Below are positions 1-9,236 of a stretch of DNA of 64,000 nucleotides, in pieces. The notes under the pieces are model-generated. The model searched no databases, was not told the origin of the DNA, and was given only the letters and a program-made list of their open reading frames with translations. This DNA is from Mycolicibacterium moriokaense (GTDB lineage Bacteria; Actinomycetota; Actinomycetes; Mycobacteriales; Mycobacteriaceae): positions 4,154,001 through 4,218,000 of the forward strand of contig NZ_AP022560.1 in assembly GCF_010726085.1 (NCBI RefSeq). The letters run 5' to 3'. The position numbers and the translations under genes were made by a program. How positions within the stretch are numbered: the stretch's first letter is position 1; every line of letters begins with the position of its first letter.

Positions 1-1026
1 GCCGATGCCCGCGCGTAATGCGCTGTAGCCCATGATGTCCTGCACGTAGAGCCCGATCAGCACGGTCAGCGTGAACATCACGCCGCCGGCCAGGAACACC
101 GCAGCGAACGTGGCGACCCGGTTGCGGTCCTTGAACAGGTCCAGCGGCATCACGGGGTTCTCGGCGGTGCGCTCGACGTAGATGAACGTCAGCAGGAACG
201 CCCCTGCGGCCAGGCCGGCCCCAATGGTCACCGGCGAGATCCAGCCCTGCTCGGGCCCCATCGAGAACGCGAACACCGCGGCGGTGCAGCCCAGCGTGGC
301 GAGGATGGCACCCGCGGCGTCGAGCTTCAGGCGCTCGCGATGGGTTTCGCGCAGCGTCCTGCGGGCAAGGTGGATCATCAGCAACCCGATCGGGACGTTG
401 ATCAAAAACGCCCAGCGCCAGGACACCTCGGTCAGCGCACCACCGACGATCAGGCCCATCACCGACCCGACACCGGTCATCGCCGCGAAGATCGCGGTTG
501 CTGCGTTACGCGCGGGACCCTTCGGGAACGTGGTCGCGATCAGCGCCAAGGCGGTCGGGGACGCGATCGCCGCGCCGACACCCTGCAGCAGCCGAGCCGT
601 CACCAGCGTCACTTCGTTCCAGGCCAGACCGCACAGCACCGAGGCGATGGTGAACAGCGCGACGCCGACGATGAAGGTGCGTTTGCGGCCGATGACATCG
701 CCGAGGCGACCGCCCAGCAGCATCAGCCCGCCGAACGTCAGGACGTACGCGGTGATGACCCAGCTGCGACCAGCATCGGAGAGGCTCAGCTCGTCCTGAA
801 TCTTAGGAAGCGCGACGATGGCGACCGTGCTGTCCATGGTGGCGAGCAGCTGCATGCCGCCGATCGCGATCACTGCCGCAATGAACCGCCGCGACGGCAG
901 CCAATCCGGGTAGCTGCTGCTTCGCTCCCTCAGGGGGCTGCCCACGTGCACGGGTAACGACCGTTTTGCCCCGCCTTCGGCATCGCGGACCATCGCTGCC
1001 CGCTCTGCGTCATTGAGAGCCGTCAT
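1..1026 (-). CDS. efpA: EfpA-type MFS drug efflux transporter (C-terminus off the left edge)
   Basis: Inner-membrane major facilitator superfamily exporter, drug:H+ antiporter 14-helix type. I translated the reverse strand from the ATG at 1026; 342 codons are open to the window edge, so the C-terminal third or more is missing. A cytoplasmic N-terminus of about 50 residues is followed by hydrophobic helices. The MFS signature is visible between helices 2 and 3 (GGRLGDVIGRKR), and a motif-C-like stretch (TGVGSVMGLIVGGAL) around residues 165-180. It matches remembered mycobacterial EfpA (Rv2846c), which precedes cysG in M. tuberculosis as it does here. The start has no strong purine-rich site; an AT-rich TAAGAT or TAAGGT -10 element lies just upstream, so a short or absent leader is possible. 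Efflux of lipophilic drugs or lipids is family knowledge, not shown by the sequence. Confidence 0.9.
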   Translation of the reverse strand, partial: MTALNDAERAAMVRDAEGGAKRSLPVHVGSPLRERSSSYPDWLPSRRFIAAVIAIGGMQLLATMDSTVAIVALPKIQDELSLSDAGRSWVITAYVLTFGGLMLLGGRLGDVIGRKRTFIVGVALFTIASVLCGLAWNEVTLVTARLLQGVGAAIASPTALALIATTFPKGPARNAATAIFAAMTGVGSVMGLIVGGALTEVSWRWAFLINVPIGLLMIHLARRTLRETHRERLKLDAAGAILATLGCTAAVFAFSMGPEQGWISPVTIGAGLAAGAFLLTFIYVERTAENPVMPLDLFKDRNRVATFAAVFLAGGVMFTLTVLIGLYVQDIMGYSALRAGIG

Positions 1027-1032
1027 AGCGGG

Positions 1033-1046
1033 TTACCTTACAGTAA
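1033..1046. promoter_or_regulatory. efpA promoter region with TTAC-N6-GTAA inverted repeat
   Basis: The 33-base gap between the efpA start and the cysG stop is AT-rich against a GC-rich background. It holds TTAC/GTAA arms separated by six bases, and on the minus strand TAAGAT and TAAGGT, both plausible -10 hexamers. It is a candidate operator/promoter for efpA, based only on symmetry and position. Confidence 0.35.
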
Positions 1047-1059
1047 TCTTAAGAATCCT

Positions 1060-2256
1060 TTAACCGCCGAAGGCCGCCACAGGCCCGATCACGATGATCG
1101 CTGGGGGCCGAATGCCCTCTGCGCGGATGCGCACCGGGGCGTCGGCGAGGGTCGCCCGCAACGTTCGCTGCGCCGCAGTGCTGCCGTGCTGGACGACTAG
1201 CACCGGAGTATCCGCAGGTCGGCCACCGTCCAACAGCACCTTGGCGAATTGTTCGACGCGTTCGACCGCCATCAGCAAAACGATCGTGCCGGACATCGCG
1301 GCCAAAGCATCCCAATTCACTAACGATTCCGGATGGTCGGGTGCAACGTGCCCGCTGACCACCACGAACTCGTGCGTGACGGCCCGATGGGTGACCGGAA
1401 CGCCCGCCAGCGCAGGAACTGCTATGGCACTCGTCACACCCGGTACGACGGTCACCGGAATCCCGGCGTCGGCGCACGCGATCACCTCTTCATATCCGCG
1501 CGCGAAAACGAACGGATCGCCGCCTTTGAGCCGGACGACGAATTTGCCGGCCCTGGCCCGGTCGATGAGGACCTCGTTGATCGCGTCCTGGGCCATCGCG
1601 CGCCCGTACGGGATCTTCGCGGCGTCGATGACCTCGACGTGCGGCGGCAGCTCCGCGAGTAGTTCCGGCGGCGCCAGCCGGTCGGCGACGACGACGTCGG
1701 CGTGGGCCAGCAGGCGGCGTCCGCGCACAGTGATCAGTTCGGGGTCGCCGGGCCCTCCGCCGACGAGCGCCACCCCACCGGGCTGTACGCCGGGCGTCTC
1801 CGCCGCGATGAGTCCCTGCTGGAGTGCCTCGTGGATCGCCGAGCGCATCGCTGCGGACCGGCGGTGCTCCCCGCCGGCGAGCACGCCGACAGACAACCCC
1901 TCGTATTCGAACGACGCGGGCGTGACCGCGGTGCCCTCGCGCGCCACATCGGCGCGCACACAGAAGATCCGGCGTGCCTCGGCCTCGGCGACCACGGCGG
2001 CGTTGACGGCCGGATCGTCGGTGGCCGCGATCACATACCAGGCGCCTTCAAGGTCGCCGTCGCGAAACTCTCTGAGTTCCAACGTGATTCCGGCCATCGC
2101 CTCGACGGCCGGGGTGGCGCTGCGGGCGATGACGTGCACGTCGGCGCCATTGGCCACCAGCAGCGGTAGCCGACGCTGCGCCACTGTGCCGCCACCGACG
2201 ACGACGACCTTCCTGCCGGACAGGCGCAGGCCGACGAGGTAGGCGTTCTCACTCAC
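1060..2256 (-). CDS. cysG: Siroheme synthase / uroporphyrinogen-III C-methyltransferase with N-terminal precorrin-2 dehydrogenase
   Basis: Bifunctional tetrapyrrole enzyme of 398 residues (the M. tuberculosis Rv2847c protein is about 405). The first ~150 residues are the NAD-dependent precorrin-2 dehydrogenase/ferrochelatase-type domain, with the glycine-rich VVVGGGTVAQRR near residue 20. Residues ~160-395 are the SAM-dependent uroporphyrinogen-III methyltransferase domain, starting VALVGGGPGDPELITVRG and containing the VVRLKGGDPFVFARG stretch typical of this family. It feeds precorrin-2 into siroheme and cobalamin synthesis. The start is a GTG whose last two bases overlap the TGA stop of cobB (GTGA), so translation is probably coupled. 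It is the last gene of the cobO-cobB-cysG operon. Confidence 0.93.
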   Translation of the reverse strand: MSENAYLVGLRLSGRKVVVVGGGTVAQRRLPLLVANGADVHVIARSATPAVEAMAGITLELREFRDGDLEGAWYVIAATDDPAVNAAVVAEAEARRIFCVRADVAREGTAVTPASFEYEGLSVGVLAGGEHRRSAAMRSAIHEALQQGLIAAETPGVQPGGVALVGGGPGDPELITVRGRRLLAHADVVVADRLAPPELLAELPPHVEVIDAAKIPYGRAMAQDAINEVLIDRARAGKFVVRLKGGDPFVFARGYEEVIACADAGIPVTVVPGVTSAIAVPALAGVPVTHRAVTHEFVVVSGHVAPDHPESLVNWDALAAMSGTIVLLMAVERVEQFAKVLLDGGRPADTPVLVVQHGSTAAQRTLRATLADAPVRIRAEGIRPPAIIVIGPVAAFGG

Positions 2257-3626
2257 CCGGCGAGCTTAGAGGTTGCGGCCGCGGCGACGAAGCGGGCCAT
2301 GGCGTGTGGGTGTGCGGCCGGGTGGGTGTGCAGGTAGCTCGCGTGGACGCCGCCGGTCACCGCACCGTCCCTGACGGCGTCTATGTCGCGGCCGCTGTAC
2401 ACCCATGCGGGTTGGTAGCTGTCGGTGAATGTGACTGCGGTGCGGTGGAACTCGTGACCGACGGTACGGTCACCGACGGCGTGCAACGGCGACTCGGTGA
2501 CGGCGACGGCGTTGCGGTAGCCGAGCGTGAGGCGGTCGGTGAAGCGCGCCGAACCGGACAGCACGCCGCACATCGGGTACCCGTCGAGTTCGTCGACCAG
2601 ATAGGTCAGCCCGGCGCATTCGGCGTGTACGGGTGCGCCCGATGCGGCGAGGTTCCTGATCTGCCGGCGGGCAATCTCGTTGTCCGACAGTTCGGTACTG
2701 AACTGTTCCGGGAAGCCGCCGGGCAGCACCAGTGCGGCGGTCCGCGGCGGCAGCGGGTCGGTCAGGGGGTCGAACTCGACCACCTCTGCACCGGCCGCGT
2801 GCAGCAGTTCGCGGTGTTCGGCGTAGCCGAAGGTGAACGCCTTGCCCGCCGCGAGTGCGACGGTCACGGGCTCGCCCGCGATCGGCGTCACGCCCGGGTC
2901 CCAGGGTTCGTCGGCGACGCGGTTGGTCGCGATCGCGGCGATCGCCTCGAGGTCGACGCGATGATCGACCTGGCCGATCATCGCGTCCACCGCGAGGCGC
3001 GCCTGCTTACCATGCTCTGCGGCGGTGATCAGACCGAGATGCCGTGAGGGAACAGATAATTCGTCGACCCGCGGAATGACACCGAAGACCGGAACTCCGG
3101 CATGTTCGCACGCCTGCCTCAGCACTTCCTCGTGGCGCGGTGAGCCGACGCGATTGAGGATGACGCCGGCGATCCGGATCTTGGGGTCGAAGGTCGAGAA
3201 GCCGTGCAGCAGCGCGGCGACGCTGTGACTTTGGCCGCGGCCGTCGACCACGAGGAGCACCGGGGCGCCGAGCAGCGCGGCCACGTGTGCGGTGGACCCT
3301 TCGGCGAGGCCGGCGAAGCCGTCCGCGATCCGGCCGTCGAACAGCCCCATCACACCCTCGACGACCGCGATGTCGGCGCCAGCGCTGCCGTGCCGGTACA
3401 GCGGGCCGATGAGCTCGTCGCCGACCAGTACGGGGTCGAGGTTGCGGCCGGGCCGGTCCGCCGCCAAGGCGTGATATCCGGGGTCGATGAAGTCGGGCCC
3501 CACCTTGAACGGTGCGACGGTGCGGCCCGCGCGACGCAGCGCGCCCATCAAACCCGTTGCGACGGTGGTCTTTCCGCTGCCCGAGGCGGGCGCGGCGATG
3601 ACGACAGCGGGCGCCGACGCGCTCAC
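2253..3626 (-). CDS. cobB: Hydrogenobyrinic/cobyrinic acid a,c-diamide synthase CobB
   Basis: Glutamine-dependent amidase that converts carboxylates a and c of the corrin ring to amides, ATP-dependent, cytosolic. 457 residues, the family's usual length. The N-terminal P-loop NTPase domain begins with APASGSGKTTVATG near residue 10. The C-terminal glutamine amidotransferase domain shows VLPGGFPEQF and the nucleophile region HAECAGLTYL. The GTG start at 3626 overlaps the cobO stop as GTGA; a much longer open frame continues upstream but lies inside cobO, so it is not coding. The downstream end again overlaps cysG by four bases. Confidence 0.93.
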   Translation of the reverse strand: MSASAPAVVIAAPASGSGKTTVATGLMGALRRAGRTVAPFKVGPDFIDPGYHALAADRPGRNLDPVLVGDELIGPLYRHGSAGADIAVVEGVMGLFDGRIADGFAGLAEGSTAHVAALLGAPVLLVVDGRGQSHSVAALLHGFSTFDPKIRIAGVILNRVGSPRHEEVLRQACEHAGVPVFGVIPRVDELSVPSRHLGLITAAEHGKQARLAVDAMIGQVDHRVDLEAIAAIATNRVADEPWDPGVTPIAGEPVTVALAAGKAFTFGYAEHRELLHAAGAEVVEFDPLTDPLPPRTAALVLPGGFPEQFSTELSDNEIARRQIRNLAASGAPVHAECAGLTYLVDELDGYPMCGVLSGSARFTDRLTLGYRNAVAVTESPLHAVGDRTVGHEFHRTAVTFTDSYQPAWVYSGRDIDAVRDGAVTGGVHASYLHTHPAAHPHAMARFVAAAATSKLAG

Positions 3627-4237
3627 CACTCGATGCCCTTCTGGCCCTTGCGGCCGACATCCATCGGATGCTTGACCTTCGTCATCTCGGTGACGAGGTC
3701 GGCGGCGTCGATCAGCTGCTGCGGGGCGTCGCGGCCCGTGATGACGACGTGTTGGGTGCCCGGCCGCGACGTCAGCACCGCGATCACGTCGTCGACGTCG
3801 ACCCAGCCCCACTTCAGCGGATAGGTGAACTCGTCGAGCACGTAGAAGTCGTGGCGCTCCTCGGCCAGCCGGCGGGTGATCTCGGCCCAGCCGTCGGCCG
3901 TGGCCGCCGCATGATCGTCCTCGCTGCCGTGCTTGCGCGACCACGACCAGCCCGCACCCATCTTGTGCCATTCGACAGGGCCGCCGAGCCCCTGTTCGTC
4001 GTGCAGTCGACCCAACTGGGCGAAGGCGGCCTCCTCGCCGACCTTCCATTTGGCGCTCTTGACGAACTGGAACACCGCAATCGAGAAACCCTGGTTCCAC
4101 GCCCGCAACGCCATACCGAACGCCGCCGTCGACTTACCCTTGCCCGCGCCGGTGTGCACCGCCAGCAGCGGGGCGTTGCGGCGCGCGCGGGTGGTCAGCC
4201 CGTCGGCGGGGACCGTTGTCGGTTGACCCTGTGGCAT
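3623..4237 (-). CDS. cobO: Cob(I)yrinic acid a,c-diamide adenosyltransferase CobO
   Basis: ATP:corrinoid adenosyltransferase of the CobA/CobO/BtuR family, attaching the upper 5'-deoxyadenosyl ligand. 204 residues, close to the ~200 usual. The nucleotide-binding loop GAGKGKSTAAFG sits near residue 30 and the family signature VLDEFTYPLKWGW near residue 130. The ATG at 4237 is chosen because GAGGAG lies 6-10 bases upstream and because upstream residues in the same frame fall inside the chelatase gene. Only 16 bases separate it from the chelatase stop. It overlaps cobB by four bases. Confidence 0.94.
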   Translation of the reverse strand: MPQGQPTTVPADGLTTRARRNAPLLAVHTGAGKGKSTAAFGMALRAWNQGFSIAVFQFVKSAKWKVGEEAAFAQLGRLHDEQGLGGPVEWHKMGAGWSWSRKHGSEDDHAAATADGWAEITRRLAEERHDFYVLDEFTYPLKWGWVDVDDVIAVLTSRPGTQHVVITGRDAPQQLIDAADLVTEMTKVKHPMDVGRKGQKGIEW

Positions 4238-4253
4238 CGCGACTCCTCGAAGC

Positions 4254-6074
4254 TCAGGCGGCCGTGCGCACCACGTCGGTGAGACTGTCGGCGCGCAGTT
4301 GCGCCAGACGGACCGCGGGCGCACCCAGATGACCCGCCAGCTGCTCCGCCAAACCCAGTCGGACATAAGAGGTTTCGCAGTCCACCACCACGGCGGCCGC
4401 ACCCTCGGCCACCAGCCGGGCCGCCGCCTCCCTGGCCCGGCCCAGCGGGTCCGGCCCGCCCGTTGCGCGACCGTCGGTGAGCACGACAACCAGGCTGCGC
4501 CGGGCACGGTCTCGCGCCTTCTCCCTGACCACCACGTCGCGCGCGGCCAGCAGACCCTGCGCCAGTGGCGTTTTGCCTCCGGTGTCGAAGCGCGCCAGTC
4601 GGCGACCGGCGGTGTGCACCGACGAGGTCGGCGGCAGCAGCAGTTGCGCTTTCTCTTGACGGAAGGTGATCACGGCGACCTTGTCGCGGCGCTGATACGC
4701 ATCGCGCAGCAGCGACAGCGCGGCACCGCTCACCGCTGCCATCCGGTCGCGGGCGGCCATCGAACCCGATGCGTCGACCACGAAGATCACCAGATTGCCT
4801 TCGCGGCCTTCACGAACGGCATGGCGCACATCGTCGACCGTCGGCCGGGGGCGCCCCGGTACTCGCTGGTGCCCGGCCGCTGCCAGCAGCGTCCCGAACA
4901 CGTGCAACCCGTGACCGTCAGGTGCATTCGTCGTTGACGACACGACGGTTCCGGTGCGGTTGCGCGCACGCGACCTGCGCCCCGGCGCCCCGTCTCCCAC
5001 ACCGGGAACGACGAGCGTTCGGGTCCGGAACACCCCCGAAGGGGGTGCGCTGGGGCGGGTCGCTGAGCTCGAATTCCGCTGCAGTACGGGTCCTTCGCCA
5101 TTCGAGGACTCACCGCCGCCGGACGGGTCGGTATCGGGGTCCGGCTCAGGGTCGGCGGACTCCCCCGCCTGTTGCATCGCCTCGTCGAGTTGTTCGGGAT
5201 CCAGACCCGGATCATCGAACGGGTCGCGGCGCCGCCGGTGCGGCAGCGCGAGTTCGGCCGCCACCCGGATGTCCTCCTCGGCGACGGTGTCCGCTCCGCG
5301 CCAGGCGGCGTGCGCGACGGCCGCGCGGGCAACCACCAGATCGGCCCGCATACCGTCGACGTCGAACGCCGCGCAGAGGGCCGCGATCCGCCGTAATTCG
5401 CTGTCCGGCAACTGAACCGAGCTCACCCGGTCGCGGGCGGCGGCGATGCGTCGGACCAGCTCGGCGTCGGCCTCGGCGTAGCGTTCGGCGAATCCGGCCG
5501 GATCGGCCTCGAACGCCATCCGCTGCCGCACGACCTCGACTCGGACGTCGACGTCGCGGGAGGCGTGCACGTCGACCGTCAGCCCGAACCGGTCGAGTAG
5601 CTGCGGACGCAATTCGCCCTCTTCGGGATTCATCGTTCCGACGAGCACGAAACGGGCCTCGTGGCTGTGCGAGACGCCGTCACGCTCGACGTGCACCCGT
5701 CCCATCGCGGCGGCGTCGAGGAGCACGTCGACCAGATGGTCGTGCAGCAGGTTGACCTCGTCGACATAGAGCACGCCGCCGTGCGCGCGGGCCAGCAGGC
5801 CGGGTGAGAATGCGTGCTCGCCGTCCCGCAGCACCTTCTGCAGGTCAAGTGAGCCGACGACGCGGTCCTCCGTCGCACCGATCGGCAACTCGACCAGGGC
5901 GGCGCCGTCCACGGCGGCCAGCACCTTGGCGAGGCCGCGCACGGCGGTCGACTTCGCCGTGCCCTTCTCTCCGCGGATCAGCACGCCGCCGATCTCCGGA
6001 CGCACCGCGCACAGCAGCAGTGCCAGGCGCAGCCGGTCATGGCCGACGATCGCGCTGAACGGATAGGTGGTCAT
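4254..6074 (-). CDS. Magnesium/cobalt chelatase-type AAA+ plus VWA fusion protein (Rv2850c-like)
   Basis: 606-residue protein that fuses a ChlI/BchI-type AAA+ ATPase to a ChlD/BchD-type VWA domain. Residues ~1-320 carry Walker A ([13 protein letters not shown], near 36) and Walker B ([11 protein letters not shown]). A proline- and acid-rich linker around 300-400 follows. Residues ~420-600 hold a VWA domain with the MIDAS motif DASGSM. Mycobacteria make no chlorophyll, so the setting beside cobO-cobB-cysG argues for a role in cobalt insertion or metal loading for corrinoids. The large catalytic subunit (CobN/ChlH) is not in this window. The ATG start overlaps the GNAT gene stop (ATGA). Confidence 0.85.
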   Translation of the reverse strand: MTTYPFSAIVGHDRLRLALLLCAVRPEIGGVLIRGEKGTAKSTAVRGLAKVLAAVDGAALVELPIGATEDRVVGSLDLQKVLRDGEHAFSPGLLARAHGGVLYVDEVNLLHDHLVDVLLDAAAMGRVHVERDGVSHSHEARFVLVGTMNPEEGELRPQLLDRFGLTVDVHASRDVDVRVEVVRQRMAFEADPAGFAERYAEADAELVRRIAAARDRVSSVQLPDSELRRIAALCAAFDVDGMRADLVVARAAVAHAAWRGADTVAEEDIRVAAELALPHRRRRDPFDDPGLDPEQLDEAMQQAGESADPEPDPDTDPSGGGESSNGEGPVLQRNSSSATRPSAPPSGVFRTRTLVVPGVGDGAPGRRSRARNRTGTVVSSTTNAPDGHGLHVFGTLLAAAGHQRVPGRPRPTVDDVRHAVREGREGNLVIFVVDASGSMAARDRMAAVSGAALSLLRDAYQRRDKVAVITFRQEKAQLLLPPTSSVHTAGRRLARFDTGGKTPLAQGLLAARDVVVREKARDRARRSLVVVLTDGRATGGPDPLGRAREAAARLVAEGAAAVVVDCETSYVRLGLAEQLAGHLGAPAVRLAQLRADSLTDVVRTAA

Positions 6075-6517
6075 GATTTGACCATCGGAACGTGCGGGAT
6101 GCCGTCGTCCAGGAATTCCGCACCGTCACGGACGAAGCCGTGCCGCGCGTACATCTCCTCGAGATAAGTCTGCGCATTGATGCGGCACGGGTAGTCGCCG
6201 ACCTCGGCGAGCGCGGCCTGCATGAGCCGGGTGGCATGCCCCTGTCCACGCTGATCGCGTTTGGTGCACACCCGGCCGATACGAAACCCCTTCTGACCAC
6301 CGGGGTGCTCCTCCATCAGCCGCAGAGTGGAGACGACCTCACCGTCGGGTCCCTCGAGCCAGAAGTGGCGGGTCTCGGTGAGCAGGTCGCGTCCGTCCAG
6401 TTCTGGATAGGGGGTGGCCTGTTCGACGACGAACACCTCCACGCGCAGTTTGAGCAGTTCGTAGAGCGTCTCGGCCTCCAGGTCCTTGGCCCAGCTTCGA
6501 CGTAGTGCGACCGTCAT
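6071..6517 (-). CDS. ElaA-type GNAT N-acetyltransferase
   Basis: 148-residue single-domain acetyltransferase. The N-terminal [13 protein letters not shown] followed by a [12 protein letters not shown] segment is the ElaA subgroup hallmark. The acetyl-CoA binding region is [21 protein letters not shown] (positions ~76-96). The substrate is unknown. It is the first gene of the corrinoid operon on this strand and shares ATGA with the chelatase, as in M. tuberculosis (Rv2851c before Rv2850c). A direct link to cobalamin synthesis is not evident and may be incidental. Confidence 0.85.
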   Translation of the reverse strand: MTVALRRSWAKDLEAETLYELLKLRVEVFVVEQATPYPELDGRDLLTETRHFWLEGPDGEVVSTLRLMEEHPGGQKGFRIGRVCTKRDQRGQGHATRLMQAALAEVGDYPCRINAQTYLEEMYARHGFVRDGAEFLDDGIPHVPMVKS

Positions 6518-6698
6518 CCGGCGCTCACCGGCCGAACGCGGACCGCGACACCGGCGTCGTTGGCTACCTGGGGGTCTGACACCCGATCGATCACTCTCCG
6601 TGGTCGGTTTCTCTCGGCTTGGCGGGTTTCAGGTTAGCCCGCTGGCCTCCGGCGGCGTTGGCCCAGGTGGGCTGCGGGCCGCGACTAAGGTGGCTGTC

Positions 6699-7721
6699 GT
6701 GACCGAGTGGGAGCCAGACGTGCTGGCCGGTTACCGGCAGCAGACGTTTCACCTGGGGCCTGATCCCGACGGCGAAGGGAACCTCTTCGCCACCCTGGTG
6801 CGCCGCGGCGACACTATTGCCTCGGCCACCCACGCCGTCCTGGTGATCCACGGCTTCACCGACTACTTCTTCCACACTGAACTGGCCGATCACTTCGCCA
6901 GCCGCGGATTCGCCTTCTACGCGCTCGACCTGCACAAATGTGGTCGGTCGTGGCGGGATGGCCAGACTCCGCACTTCACCACCGACCTCGCCCGCTACGA
7001 CAACGAGCTGAACCGCGCCCTGGACGTCATCAACGCCGAATCGTCGGCCGACGTGCTGCTCTACGGTCACTCCGCAGGTGGACTCATCGTGTCGTTGTAC
7101 CTGGACCGCCTGCACCGCCGCGGCCTGACACAGCGCAAGCGCGTCAAAGGGCTGATCCTCAACAGTCCATGGCTCGACCTGCAGGGGCCGTCGGTCCTGC
7201 GCGCCAAACCCACCGGCGCCGCGATCGCCGCGCTCTCGCGGATGCGCAAGCTCTCCGTCGTGCGCTCGCCGACCCCCGGTGGCTACGGGACGACGCTGCA
7301 CCGCGACTACTACGGCGAATTCGAATACGACCTGCGGTGGAAGCCGATCGGCGGATTCCCCGTCACGTTCGGCTGGATCCATGCGATCCGGCGCGGACAG
7401 GCCAAGCTGCAGCGCGGGCTCGACGTCGGTGTCCCCAACCTGATCCTGCGCTCCGATCGCAGCGTGCGCGAAGTGAAGGATCCGGACGCGATCCAACGCG
7501 GCGACGCGGTGCTGGACGTCAAGCAGATCGCCCGCTGGGCCGGCTGCATCGGCAACCGCACCACCGTCGTACCGATCGTCGACGCCAAGCACGACGTGTT
7601 CCTGTCGGTGCCGGATGTGCGCAAGGCGGCCTACGCCGAACTGGACCGCTGGCTGGACTCCTATATCACCGAGAACACCTCCGAACCCGTAGCGCGCCAA
7701 GGCAACCCGACCGAAGGGTAA
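6699..7721 (+). CDS. Alpha/beta hydrolase, serine aminopeptidase S33 / monoacylglycerol-lipase type (Rv2854-like)
   Basis: 340-residue cytosolic alpha/beta hydrolase. The oxyanion region VLVIHGFTDYFF lies near residue 50. The nucleophile elbow GHSAGG is near residue 125, and the C-terminal acid/histidine region includes VDAKHDVFLS. The GTG at 6699 is preferred because AAGG lies about nine bases upstream and the conserved sequence starts there; an open frame continues to 6486 but its translation is low-complexity. It lies four bases before mtr in the same orientation, the order seen in M. tuberculosis (Rv2854-Rv2855). In M. tuberculosis mqo and a PE_PGRS gene separate it from the GNAT gene; here only ~180 bases do. 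Confidence 0.85.
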   Translation: MTEWEPDVLAGYRQQTFHLGPDPDGEGNLFATLVRRGDTIASATHAVLVIHGFTDYFFHTELADHFASRGFAFYALDLHKCGRSWRDGQTPHFTTDLARYDNELNRALDVINAESSADVLLYGHSAGGLIVSLYLDRLHRRGLTQRKRVKGLILNSPWLDLQGPSVLRAKPTGAAIAALSRMRKLSVVRSPTPGGYGTTLHRDYYGEFEYDLRWKPIGGFPVTFGWIHAIRRGQAKLQRGLDVGVPNLILRSDRSVREVKDPDAIQRGDAVLDVKQIARWAGCIGNRTTVVPIVDAKHDVFLSVPDVRKAAYAELDRWLDSYITENTSEPVARQGNPTEG

Positions 7722-7725
7722 CGAC

Positions 7726-9141
7726 ATGACCCACTTCGACATCGCCATCATCGGCACGGGTTCGGGCAATTCCATCCTCGACGAGCGGTACGAGGACAAG
7801 AAGGTGGCGATCTGCGAGCAGGGCGTGTTCGGCGGCACCTGCCTCAACGTCGGCTGCATCCCGACGAAGATGTTCGTCTACTCGGCAGGTGTGGCTCAAC
7901 AGATAAGGGACTCATCGCAATACGGCATCGATGCCCACATCGACGAGATCCGCTGGACCGACATCGTCTCCCGGGTGTTCGGCCGCATCGATCCGATCGC
8001 CGAGGGTGGGGAGAACTACCGCCGGTCGTCGCCCAATGTGACGGTGTTCGGCAGCCACACGCGCTTTGCGCCGACGAAACCCGATGGCCGCTACGCGTTT
8101 CGGACCGATGACGGCGACGAGTTCACCGCCGACCAGGTGGTCATCGCAGCCGGTTCCCGGGCCGTCGTGCCGGAGGCGGTCACCGCATGTGGGGTGAACT
8201 ACCACACCAGCGACACCATCATGCGCATCGCGGAGGTCCCCGAGCATCTGGTCATCATCGGCGGTGGTTTCATCGCCTGCGAGTTCGCTCATATCTTCTC
8301 GGCCCTCGGCAGCCATGTGACGCTGCTGATCCGCGGCAGCACCCTGCTCCGCGGCCATGACGATGACATCGCCATGCGCTTCACCGACATCGCGTCGAGG
8401 AAATGGGAGGTCCGCAACCACCATGAACTCGCCGACGCCCACAACATCGGCGACGGCATAGAGATCACGTGCGAGGACGGCACGAAGGTGCGCGGCGACG
8501 CACTGCTCGTCGCGACGGGCCGTACTCCCAACGGCGACCTGCTCGACGCCGAGAACGCCGGGGTGAAGGTCAACGCCAACGGCCAGGTCGTGGTCGACCA
8601 GTACCAGCGCACCACCGCCCGCGGCGTATTCGCCCTCGGCGACGTGTCGTCGAACTATCAGCTCAAGCACGTCGCCAACCATGAGGCCCGCCGGGTCAAG
8701 CACAACCTGCTGCAGGACTGGGACGACACCGACGCGCTGATGCCATCGGACCATCGCAACGTGCCATCGGCGGTTTTCACCGACCCGCAGATCGCCAGCG
8801 TCGGCCTGACGGAAAACGAAGCCCGCGCAAAGGGTTTCAGAATCAAGGTGAAGATTCAGGACTTCGGCGACGTCGCGTACGGCTGGGCGATGGAGGACAC
8901 GACGGGGATCGCGAAGATCATCGTCGACGACGACAGCGGCCTGATTCTCGGCGCGCACATCATGGGCCACCAGGCGTCGTCGCTCATTCAGCCGTTGATC
9001 CAGGCGATGAACTTCGACCTACCCGCGCAGGACATGGCGCGTGGCCAGTACTGGATTCACCCGGCGTTGCCCGAGGTGATCGAGAACGCGTTACTGGCGC
9101 TGTGTGGTGAACCGCCCTGGCCGCCGTCGAAGAGGCACTGA
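7726..9141 (+). CDS. mtr: Mycothione reductase
   Basis: FAD-dependent pyridine nucleotide-disulphide oxidoreductase that reduces mycothiol disulphide with NADPH, keeping the cytosolic thiol pool reduced. 471 residues (M. tuberculosis Mtr 459). The FAD-binding IIGTGSGN is at residues ~8-15 and the redox-active disulphide GGTCLNVGCIPTK near 36-48. The NAD(P)H fold includes IIGGGFIACEFAHI, and the second FAD motif is GVFALGDVS. The C-terminal HPALPEVIENAL provides the catalytic His-Glu pair. It is presumably co-transcribed with the upstream hydrolase, from which four bases separate it. Confidence 0.96.
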   Translation: MTHFDIAIIGTGSGNSILDERYEDKKVAICEQGVFGGTCLNVGCIPTKMFVYSAGVAQQIRDSSQYGIDAHIDEIRWTDIVSRVFGRIDPIAEGGENYRRSSPNVTVFGSHTRFAPTKPDGRYAFRTDDGDEFTADQVVIAAGSRAVVPEAVTACGVNYHTSDTIMRIAEVPEHLVIIGGGFIACEFAHIFSALGSHVTLLIRGSTLLRGHDDDIAMRFTDIASRKWEVRNHHELADAHNIGDGIEITCEDGTKVRGDALLVATGRTPNGDLLDAENAGVKVNANGQVVVDQYQRTTARGVFALGDVSSNYQLKHVANHEARRVKHNLLQDWDDTDALMPSDHRNVPSAVFTDPQIASVGLTENEARAKGFRIKVKIQDFGDVAYGWAMEDTTGIAKIIVDDDSGLILGAHIMGHQASSLIQPLIQAMNFDLPAQDMARGQYWIHPALPEVIENALLALCGEPPWPPSKRH

Positions 9142-9163
9142 CGCTCAGTCGGCAGCGGGACCA

Positions 9164-9202
9164 ATCCCGCCGGATCCCAAAATCGTTGGGCTCCGGCGGG
9201 AT
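9164..9202. terminator. Strong hairpin between convergent mtr and the small exported-protein gene
   Basis: An 11-bp perfect arm (ATCCCGCCGGA) plus a further three G-C pairs closes a nine-base loop. It lies 23 bases after the mtr stop and 35 before the opposing gene's stop. It lacks a clear T-tract in either direction, as is usual in mycobacteria, and could serve both strands. Confidence 0.7.
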
Positions 9203-9236
9203 CCCTCGTACGTCGATCACGACGAATGCGCCGCTG

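Noticed and set aside
4769..5755. Arg/Pro-rich 328-codon plus-strand frame over the chelatase gene
   Set aside because: Antisense to the chelatase linker and AAA+ domain; composition is typical of shadow frames.
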